This document shows, piece by piece, positions 1 through 5,227 of a stretch of 7,295 bases of DNA; the stretch's first letter is position 1; each line of letters begins with the position of its first letter. The notes below the pieces were generated by a model, which was given only the letters and a program-made list of their open reading frames with translations, was not told the DNA's origin and did no database searches. The stretch comes from RGIG3528 sp045616485. Its GTDB lineage: Bacteria; Bacillota; Clostridia; Lachnospirales; Lachnospiraceae. Position numbers and translations under genes: made by a program. The DNA lies in contig JAZLGU010000077.1 of NCBI GenBank assembly GCA_045616485.1, positions 1 to 7,295 on the forward strand, in the 5' to 3' direction.

Positions 1-145
1 CAATTACAATCTTCTTTTCATTCACATTGCTATCTTCAAGAGACTGAATCGAATTAATGACCGTTTCAAAAAGTGGCCACAATGCTTTAGCCGTAGATAA
101 CTTTATTTGTCCAACTTGTCCAGCAACATTGACTGTTATAGGCAT
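1..145 (-). CDS. GHKL/HSP90-type ATP-binding protein, N-terminal fragment
   Basis: Only the first 48 codons are inside the window; the gene continues past position 1. The ATG at 143-145 has a GGAG ribosome binding site 5 nt upstream. The peptide begins MPITVNVAGQVGQ and contains LFETVINSIQSLED at about residues 25-38. The E27-x3-N31 pattern followed by S-I looks like the N box of the Bergerat (GHKL) ATP-binding fold shared by HSP90, MutL, GyrB and histidine kinases, where the Glu activates water and the Asn binds Mg-ATP. Large soluble proteins with such an N-terminus are often annotated only as ATP-binding protein, and some occur in defence or accessory loci. It starts 49 nt after the RlmD stop on the same strand with no terminator between, so co-transcription is possible. 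The family is inferred from one motif, and the specific function is unknown. Confidence 0.6.
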   Translation of the reverse strand, partial: MPITVNVAGQVGQIKLSTAKALWPLFETVINSIQSLEDSNVNEKKIVI

Positions 146-194
146 ATATTCTCCATCCTTCCCCTCTATATAACAAAAACAATCTGTTCGTATT

Positions 195-1904
195 TTATAT
201 TATTCCATAATGTCTAAACGCCTGCATTATAGCTTCTTCTTTTTCAGGTGTTACCTGTGGCTGTTTGGCATCTTCTGACTTCGGCAAATTAAAATTCTCC
301 CCAACATCAAGTCCACACTTTTTCTTAACCTGCGCAATATAAAGAGAAGATACCTTTAGACCAGTCTCATTAAAAACATAATCCTTTATCTGAGCATAGG
401 TTGCTTTGCCCTTTAATTCCGACAAATCCATATCTTCCAAAGAGAAATCTACTTTAACCTTTCTTGAGTCGATCATTCCCTTGGAAAGAAGAACAACCGT
501 CTCCACGTGATTTGTCCCCGGAAACATATCCACCATAGCCACTTTTTTCACTTCATAGCCTGCCTCGATAAATGAGGGCAGATCGCGTGAAAGAGATGTG
601 GGCTTACAGGAGATATAGATCATATTGTCAACATTGTAGCTAAGAAGCTTGGGCAGCGCCTTGGGGTGGATGCCGTCACGAGGTGGGTCCAGCACAATAA
701 AATCCGGCATTTCATCGATAGAGTCCAGAGTCTTTAGCACGTCACCTGCCAGGAAGGTGCAATTGGTAAGGCCATTAAGAGCAGCATTTTCTTTAGCGGC
801 TTCCACAGCTTCCTCTACTATCTCTACGCCAATGACCTGGCTGGCCGCAGGAGCCAGAAGCTGGGCTATAGTGCCGGTACCGGAATAGAGGTCATAGATG
901 ACGGGCAGATTCGCCTGATCCTGCTCACGTCCTCTTTCAATACCCATGGACTCAAAGATGAAGTCCCTGGCAGTATCATAGAGTACCTCTGCCCCCAGCG
1001 AATTCGTCTGGAAAAATGAGAAGGTGGACACCTTAAATCTGAGGCCCAGTATTTCCTCATAAAAGTAGTCATGCCCATATAAAATATCTGTGTGATCTGC
1101 TACTACCACATCCGCCAAGGAATCATTTACAGAGTGCAGAATGCCTGCGAAAGAGCCTTCCAGAGGCAAGGCCAGCAGCGCATCCTTAATAGCCTCCATA
1201 TCAAAATCATACTGTCCTGTGGTCACCAGATCCAAAAGAATCTCCTGTGTCTTTTCCGCTCTGCGTACCAGGAGGTGACGCAACAGCCCCTGATGAGTGT
1301 TTTTATGGTAATATGTGAGATGCTGGCGTTTACATTCAGTGATGACACACTGAAGAATCTTTCTGATGTCTTCACATACAATCCGGCAGGATGATACGTC
1401 TACGATATCATAAAAAGAGCCCTTCTTATGAAGGCCTAATGTCAGCTCTCCCCCTTTACAGGAGTCGCCAAAGGAGAATTCCATCTTATTTTTATAGCCA
1501 AAGACCAGAGGGCTTCCCTTAATCCCCTTATAAACAGCAGTTTTCTCAAAGTCTTCTCCCAGCACCGGTGTCAGTAGCTTTACTACCTGGCTTTCCTTCA
1601 GCGCCAGCTGGTCCTTATAGGAAATATTCTGATAGGCGCAGCCTCCACATATACCAAAGTGCGGACAGGGGCTTGCCACCTCATTAGCCGCAGGCTTTAC
1701 TACAGACAGGCACATCCCCTCTGCTTCACCATGCTTTTTCTTGGTGATACGCACCTCCACTGTCTGTCCGGGCAGTACATTTTTCACCATACATACTGCT
1801 TCCTCTGTGGTGCCGTCCTCATTTTCCCATGAAATACGCACTCTGCCCTTATTTGGAAAATCCACGCGCTCTACGTATCCTGTATATATTGATCCTTTTT
1901 TCAA
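195..1904 (-). CDS. rlmD: 23S rRNA (uracil-C5)-methyltransferase, RlmD/RlmCD (RumA) family
   Basis: This SAM-dependent enzyme makes 5-methyluridine in 23S rRNA (U1939 in E. coli; Gram-positive relatives can also do U747). The 569-residue protein has an N-terminal TRAM RNA-binding domain (about 1-70). A 4Fe-4S cluster site follows: C80-x5-C86-x2-C89 plus C173. FFQTNS is at 297-302, the SAM loop DLYSGTGTI at 338-346, DPPRDG at 406-411, the catalytic nucleophile in SCKP (C433) and the general-base Glu in HVETV (E468). All expected catalytic and cluster residues are present. About 90 residues (477-569) extend past the usual C-terminus, with ATYAQIKDYV and SLYIAQVKKKCG segments; I believe this extension recurs in clostridial homologues but could not check. 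The start is TTG, set by a GGAGG 8 nt upstream; an ATG overlapping the binding site stops after three codons. It lies 36 nt after the CYTH gene, probably in the same operon. Confidence 0.93.
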   Translation of the reverse strand: MKKGSIYTGYVERVDFPNKGRVRISWENEDGTTEEAVCMVKNVLPGQTVEVRITKKKHGEAEGMCLSVVKPAANEVASPCPHFGICGGCAYQNISYKDQLALKESQVVKLLTPVLGEDFEKTAVYKGIKGSPLVFGYKNKMEFSFGDSCKGGELTLGLHKKGSFYDIVDVSSCRIVCEDIRKILQCVITECKRQHLTYYHKNTHQGLLRHLLVRRAEKTQEILLDLVTTGQYDFDMEAIKDALLALPLEGSFAGILHSVNDSLADVVVADHTDILYGHDYFYEEILGLRFKVSTFSFFQTNSLGAEVLYDTARDFIFESMGIERGREQDQANLPVIYDLYSGTGTIAQLLAPAASQVIGVEIVEEAVEAAKENAALNGLTNCTFLAGDVLKTLDSIDEMPDFIVLDPPRDGIHPKALPKLLSYNVDNMIYISCKPTSLSRDLPSFIEAGYEVKKVAMVDMFPGTNHVETVVLLSKGMIDSRKVKVDFSLEDMDLSELKGKATYAQIKDYVFNETGLKVSSLYIAQVKKKCGLDVGENFNLPKSEDAKQPQVTPEKEEAIMQAFRHYGII

Positions 1905-1912
1905 AGTATCAT

Positions 1913-1917
1913 CCTCC
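1913..1917 (-). promoter_or_regulatory. Ribosome binding site fixing the TTG start of rlmD
   Basis: On the minus strand GGAGG lies 8 nt before the TTG at 1902-1904. The TRAM-domain sequence MKKGSIYTGYVERV begins right at this codon. A closer ATG partly overlapping the site is out of frame and hits a stop three codons later, so TTG is the functional start. Confidence 0.8.
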
Positions 1918-1940
1918 GTAAATCTATGATTATCTATGCT

Positions 1941-2438
1941 TTACAGCTCGTCATATGCTGACAAGTCAGTCATTTTTGATATATTGGAATTTCTGTATCT
2001 TTCATCAAAAGTTACATCCCGTAAAAACCAGGATGGCATCGTGAAGGCCGCTGCCTCTTCTTCCGTAGGAAACTCCACCTCGGCGAACTTAAGGCCTTCC
2101 AGTGCACCATGAAACACATCCAGCTCAATCTTAAGACTATTCTCAATAGGAATAATATACCTGGTCTTATGGATAATATTGCCGTCTGCCTTTTCTTTAA
2201 GGTGGTTAAAAGCAGTTTCATTAAGAGGCATCTCAATCTCATCTGCAGCTGCCGCAGTAGGATTGTCAGATAGCTGTATGCCCTCCCTGTTTTTATATGT
2301 CAGAATGTACTTATCATTTTTACGTCTGATACGAACTACCGGGTGCTTACAGAGGTAAGCCTGTTCAATCTCGTAGGATTTATAATCTGTCAGATTGTCT
2401 GGCAGGGCTTTGATAGTAAATTTTCTCTCAATTTCCAT
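1941..2438 (-). CDS. CYTH-domain protein (triphosphate tunnel family)
   Basis: The CYTH family groups class IV adenylate cyclase, thiamine triphosphatase and inorganic triphosphatases; members bind triphosphate substrates and divalent metal in a beta-barrel tunnel. The 165-residue protein starts with the signature EIERKF (2-7). It then has the alternating charged strands expected of the tunnel: VRIRRK (35-40), ILTYK (45-49), DEIEMPL (66-72), KTRYIIP (91-97), KIELDVFHG (103-111) and LKFAEVEFPTEEEA (116-129). The length is that of a single-domain CYTH protein with no attached CHAD domain. I chose the ATG at 2436-2438 because AAGGAG stands 5 nt upstream and the signature directly follows. The reading frame stays open for 26 more codons upstream, but those read through hairpins and lack family similarity. 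The true substrate cannot be read from sequence; a triphosphatase is more likely than a cyclase. It lies upstream of rlmD by 36 nt. Confidence 0.88.
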   Translation of the reverse strand: MEIERKFTIKALPDNLTDYKSYEIEQAYLCKHPVVRIRRKNDKYILTYKNREGIQLSDNPTAAAADEIEMPLNETAFNHLKEKADGNIIHKTRYIIPIENSLKIELDVFHGALEGLKFAEVEFPTEEEAAAFTMPSWFLRDVTFDERYRNSNISKMTDLSAYDEL

Positions 2439-2473
2439 GTTGTCTCCTTTTTGAACGAAGTGAAAAAATGGAG

Positions 2474-2487
2474 AACCCCGAAGGGTT
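2474..2487 (-). other. Hairpin with UUCG tetraloop in the CYTH leader
   Basis: On the minus strand AACCC and GGGTT pair perfectly (5 bp) around a TTCG loop closed by C-G, the extra-stable cUUCGg tetraloop. It lies 36 nt before the CYTH start codon. No T run directly follows it, so it is not a convincing terminator; it may be part of a structured leader or an mRNA stability element. Confidence 0.6.
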
Positions 2488-2495
2488 TGAAAAGC

Positions 2496-2532
2496 TAAGC
2501 CTTCATGCGACAGCATGAATTATTATGGCTTA
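2496..2532 (-). other. Long bulged hairpin between the GNAT and CYTH genes
   Basis: An inner 7-bp stem (2502-2508 with 2513-2519, loop of 4) is extended by an outer 6-bp stem (2496-2501 with 2527-2532). A one-sided 7-nt A/T bulge at 2520-2526 separates them. All 13 base pairs are Watson-Crick. With no T run after it on either strand, it looks like a leader structure or part of a small repeated element rather than a terminator. Confidence 0.6.
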
Positions 2533-2581
2533 ACGCCCACTTTTTCTCCTTTTTTGAACGAAGTGAATCCCCTTATACCGG

Positions 2582-3106
2582 TTACACTTTACAGTATTCA
2601 TTATATTCCAGTACACTACATGCGCTATTATTTGAGCGATCTGTAACTGCATATACCAATACGTCCTCATCCACTTTTTTCACATATACCTGTCGATGAG
2701 GATGCTTACCCGCTATCATGTCCGTACTGCAAGGCTCCTCTTCCTGCACCACCCACAGAAAATCCTCAAAAGCCCATTCGGTCAAGCTCTTTACCGCTTC
2801 CCTGGCATAGCCCTGCCCCCTGTACTTTTCATCTACTATAAAGCCGATATCCAAAGGACATGAGCCTTCCCGAAAGCCCGCTATGCCGATAAATTCACCG
2901 CTTTTCAGATATAAGCCATAGTAACCGTAACCGTAAAAACCGTAGGCACTTTCGCAGTATTTTTCCACAAACTCCCGGTCATAGACCGTGTCCTTCGTGG
3001 CAGTAATATTATTTGTATTAATCTCATGAAAAAAGAAAGCAGCCTGCGAAAAATCAGCAGGCTCTATTTCTTTTATTATTAGTCTTTCAGTTTCATCTAT
3101 AATCAT
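2582..3106 (-). CDS. GNAT-family N-acetyltransferase, atypical C-terminus
   Basis: GNAT enzymes transfer acetyl from acetyl-CoA to an amine; this one has no identifiable substrate. The 174-residue protein opens with ETERLIIKEIEPADF (5-19), typical of the RimJ-like branch. It carries the acetyl-CoA loop YRGQGYA at 95-101 (the R/Q-x-x-G-x-G/A motif) after the beta-4 segment LDIGFIVDEK. The last part is unusual. About 30 residues rich in charged amino acids (roughly 120-150) come before DRSNNSACSVLEYNEY, which resembles the motif B consensus N-x-A-S-x-x-V-x-E-K-x-G-F. The protein then stops almost at once, so the final strand seems short or missing. The ATG at 3104-3106 has no clear ribosome binding site, but it lies only 10 nt after the FliD-like stop, which suggests translational coupling. 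The fold is confident; whether the enzyme is active is uncertain. Confidence 0.8.
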   Translation of the reverse strand: MIIDETERLIIKEIEPADFSQAAFFFHEINTNNITATKDTVYDREFVEKYCESAYGFYGYGYYGLYLKSGEFIGIAGFREGSCPLDIGFIVDEKYRGQGYAREAVKSLTEWAFEDFLWVVQEEEPCSTDMIAGKHPHRQVYVKKVDEDVLVYAVTDRSNNSACSVLEYNEYCKV

Positions 3107-3116
3107 ATAATGTACA

Positions 3117-4394
3117 CTAGCAGTAATTATTATACATAAGCCCTGAATATACAGAGTTCACATATGGATTAAAGGGATTTTTCACCTGGGTATTGGGGTA
3201 AGTAATAATGGTCTTATCAATAAAGTCCAGAGGATTCAGAGTAATATCTCCAAATCTTTCTATGATCTTATCTGTGATCGCCCCGTTATTCTTGAAAAGC
3301 GCTTCCATCTGCCCGCCTGTAATAGACTTATGCATCAGCTCCCTATCCATGGAAATGGTCCCGTCCGTCTGCAGAACAAAACCATTTTCCTCCAAGACAT
3401 CTTTTACTTCGCTAAACATCTTGTTTAATTCAAGGAACAGCTTACGGGAAGACTTATGTACTTTGGAGCCATCCACGATAAAGCCAATGAATTCATTGTA
3501 ATTTCTGATAAAATCACTAATTTTGGATATAACCGGAGCATCTGCCACCACAGAAGATATAATGGCGGGCGCCTCAGTCGTAACATCCAGAAAATCCAGT
3601 CTCAGTCCTGAATCCATTACAAACTCTCTGGCTGCTGTTACCACCTCTTCGCCATTTATATATGCTCTGGTCTTCTTGCCCTCTATTACCACATTGTCCA
3701 GGCCAAAGTGACGTACTATACCAAGGTAAGTATTGTCAGGCATTCTGGTATCACGCAGCTTAAAAGGTGTACCGTTTTCCTTCGTCCAGATATCCATGCG
3801 GGACCATCCCATCTCCTTCATGGAAGTAACGTTGGTCCGAAGCCCGATATTAGACTTATTGATAAAGTCAGACAGCTTGGTCTGCAGCTCCTTATTGGTG
3901 GCGCCTTTTTGAACAATGAACTGGAATGAGTAAAGATTGTCCTCTACTCCGATGGTAAAATTGTACTGACCGGCTACCAGCTCTGTCTCTCCTACTGATA
4001 CGTAGTTGCCTTCATTGCGCTGAGATGTCGACAGCTCTGCCACCTCTACTGCCAAGGCTTCAAATTCAGAAAGCTCGAAGCCCTCCACTGTCTGTACCGC
4101 CACTCTGTCGGGCTGATCTGATACCAGTACCCGCTTGGAAAAAATACCGCCGCTCTCGTCTACTGTAAGCTCCTTAAGCACATCGGCCAGAGCCAGAGCT
4201 CTCTCCTTGACTCCCAGGGCATACTCCTGCGTATCCTCATCAAAAGACACTTTGTAGAAAGGCTTGTCCGCATTAATCCTACGAATACGGCGATGAATGG
4301 CCTTTAACTCGTCACTTTTATGCGAATCAAATCTGGTCTGACGCATCATAACGTGACCCTGTATTAAGTTGTTATAAACACTTAATAACGGCAT
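3117..4394 (-). CDS. FliD-like (flagellar filament cap family) protein, divergent
   Basis: FliD caps the flagellar filament and guides flagellin assembly outside the cell. This 425-residue protein resembles its middle and C-terminal parts. AGQYNFTIGVEDNLYSF (141-157) and the following KELQTKLSDFINKSNIGL look like the Flg_hook/IN strand-helix unit. RAYINGEEVVTAAREFVMD (243-261) plus GLRLDFLDVT match the FliD pattern of a non-self (x)VNGxxVxRxxN(x) strand then GVTLTLxxxT. ISDFIRNYNEFIGFI (292-306) matches the FliD_C helix with Y-N-x-L/F, and GFVLQTDGTISMDRELM (338-354) the G-(x)-DGTLSLD-x-x-x-L segment. Differences are a charged N-terminus (1-75) without the usual Ser-Gly-Leu-Asp-Thr start, and a short aromatic C-terminus (VYSGLMYNNYC) in place of the coiled coil. 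There is no signal peptide. AAAGGAGGT lies 8 nt before the ATG. No other flagellar gene is in view. The family call is inference from motif reading; a cap for another filament or a flagellar accessory protein is possible. Confidence 0.6.
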   Translation of the reverse strand: MPLLSVYNNLIQGHVMMRQTRFDSHKSDELKAIHRRIRRINADKPFYKVSFDEDTQEYALGVKERALALADVLKELTVDESGGIFSKRVLVSDQPDRVAVQTVEGFELSEFEALAVEVAELSTSQRNEGNYVSVGETELVAGQYNFTIGVEDNLYSFQFIVQKGATNKELQTKLSDFINKSNIGLRTNVTSMKEMGWSRMDIWTKENGTPFKLRDTRMPDNTYLGIVRHFGLDNVVIEGKKTRAYINGEEVVTAAREFVMDSGLRLDFLDVTTEAPAIISSVVADAPVISKISDFIRNYNEFIGFIVDGSKVHKSSRKLFLELNKMFSEVKDVLEENGFVLQTDGTISMDRELMHKSITGGQMEALFKNNGAITDKIIERFGDITLNPLDFIDKTIITYPNTQVKNPFNPYVNSVYSGLMYNNYC

Positions 4395-4503
4395 AAAGCG
4401 GGACCTCCTTTCCCAACTTTTGCGAAAACACCAATCAGGCTTCCTTGCCCTCCTTGAAGCTGCATATAGCCAGCTTCCTGTACCTGCAAAAAAACAGATA
4501 ACT
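4395..4503 (-). promoter_or_regulatory. Structured leader of the FliD-like gene
   Basis: The 109-nt gap holds three related segments on the minus strand: GAAGCTG (4471-4477), CAGCTTC (4456-4462) and GGAAGC (4439-4444). Segments 1 and 2 form a perfect 7-bp hairpin with an 8-nt loop; segments 2 and 3 can instead pair over 5 bp, leaving AAGGAGG in the loop. Three A-N-GGA motifs occur, the last overlapping the ribosome binding site at 4403-4411. There is no convincing promoter and no T run after a hairpin, so the gene is probably transcribed from upstream. Confidence 0.4.
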
Positions 4504-5118
4504 TTATTTTATAAGATTAACAAAATCGTACATCAGGTCTACTGTATTATCTATGCCTACAAAACCGGAATTCAGAGACATGTGATAATTCTGAGCCTTG
4601 CCCCATTTTTCTCCTGAATGATAGTTGAAGTAATTGGAACGACGCTTGTCTTTTTTAAGAATAATATCCTCAGCCTTGGCAGGATCTACAGCATCTATGC
4701 GAACAGCTCTTTCTTTTCTGAACTCCATGTCCGCATACACAAAGAAATGAATAACATTAGGATTCTCTCGCAAGATATAATTGGCGCAACGACCTACAAT
4801 AACGCAGGGGCCCTCTTCTGCTACTTTTCTGATAACATCAGACTGAGCCAGGTATATACGGTCATCCAGAGAAAGATGGGAAAAACCACCCTCCTGATTA
4901 CCATATGCGCTCATCCCCATGGCTATAGAGTACAGTAAGCTATTGGTAGCTTTTGTTTCTGCATTTTGGAAAGCAGCCTCTGCATATCCGCTTTCTTTGG
5001 CGGCCCTTGTAATGAGCTCATTGTCATAAAACGGGATCCCCAGGCGATTTGCCAGCTTTTCTCCGATCTCACGTCCGCCACTGCCATACTGTCTGCTAAT
5101 TGTAATAATCTTATTCAT
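4504..5118 (-). CDS. Cytidylate-kinase-like family protein
   Basis: This is a P-loop nucleoside-phosphate kinase relative (Cytidylate_kin2/AAA_26 type) of 204 residues. It begins MNKIITISRQYGSGGREIGE, where YGSGGREIG (11-19) is the variant Walker A loop typical of this group. PFYDNELI (29-36) follows, then the core strand CVIVGRCANYIL (105-116), HFFVYAD (124-130) and a basic lid region with DKRRSNYFNYH (157-167). The true CMP kinase Cmk has a somewhat different P loop and a longer CMP-binding insert, so CMP phosphorylation is not assured. Proteins of this kind are common in Clostridia and are usually uncharacterised. The ATG at 5116-5118 has GGGAG 7 nt upstream. A candidate promoter lies about 30-57 nt upstream of the start. 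It is the first gene of the probable five-gene run, 109 nt before the FliD-like gene. Confidence 0.85.
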   Translation of the reverse strand: MNKIITISRQYGSGGREIGEKLANRLGIPFYDNELITRAAKESGYAEAAFQNAETKATNSLLYSIAMGMSAYGNQEGGFSHLSLDDRIYLAQSDVIRKVAEEGPCVIVGRCANYILRENPNVIHFFVYADMEFRKERAVRIDAVDPAKAEDIILKKDKRRSNYFNYHSGEKWGKAQNYHMSLNSGFVGIDNTVDLMYDFVNLIK

Positions 5119-5147
5119 ATGCTCGCTCCCATAAAATTAGTCTTACA

Positions 5148-5175
5148 ATAATAACCTTACTTACTATTATGTAAA
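5148..5175 (-). promoter_or_regulatory. Candidate sigma-A promoter of the cytidylate-kinase-like gene
   Basis: The -35 box TTTACA (5170-5175) and the -10 box TATTAT (5148-5153) each match the consensus at five of six positions, with a 16-nt spacer. Transcription would start near 5141, giving a leader of about 23 nt. The -35 box overlaps the T run of the upstream gene's terminator, so the two units abut tightly. Confidence 0.55.
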
Positions 5176-5221
5176 AAACCCAACTTCCCACTTGTATAAT
5201 ACCATAGGAAGTCAGGTTTTT
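5173..5221 (-). terminator. Rho-independent terminator of the Ig-like surface protein gene
   Basis: It begins 6 nt after the stop of the 5228-6826 gene. On the minus strand AAAAACC pairs with GGTTTTT (5174-5180 with 5215-5221) and ACTTCC with GGAAGT (5183-5188 with 5207-5212). A 2x2 mismatch separates the two stems, the loop is 18 nt, and the 3' side ends in a run of six T. The large loop makes it weaker than the tRNA terminator. Confidence 0.65.
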
Positions 5222-5227
5222 CAAGCG

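Larger units (their letters stand above)
2443..2567 (-). repeat. Direct repeat of a 22-23 nt RBS-containing block flanking hairpins
   Basis: The segment at 2443-2464 recurs at 2545-2567, differing only by one extra T in the T run. On the minus strand each copy reads TTCACTTCGTTC, an A run, then GGAGA. The left copy supplies the ribosome binding site of the CYTH gene. The right copy lies just after the GNAT stop and is followed only by a GTG-initiated five-codon frame. The two copies bracket two hairpins. The whole 143-nt gap between the genes is taken up by this arrangement. Confidence 0.85.

Noticed and set aside
2439..2516. 26-residue N-terminal extension of the CYTH protein
   Set aside because: The extension translates two hairpins and the repeat block, has no ribosome binding site at its first ATG, and the EIERKF signature follows the internal ATG with a good AAGGAG.
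2533..2544. Five-codon GTG-initiated frame after the right-hand RBS copy
   Set aside because: It is too short to support as a gene, and a chance start after a duplicated ribosome binding site is more likely; a leader peptide cannot be shown.
4456..4477. Perfect 7-bp hairpin as a terminator after the cytidylate-kinase-like gene
   Set aside because: The T run lies before the hairpin on the minus strand, not after it, so it does not fit an intrinsic terminator.
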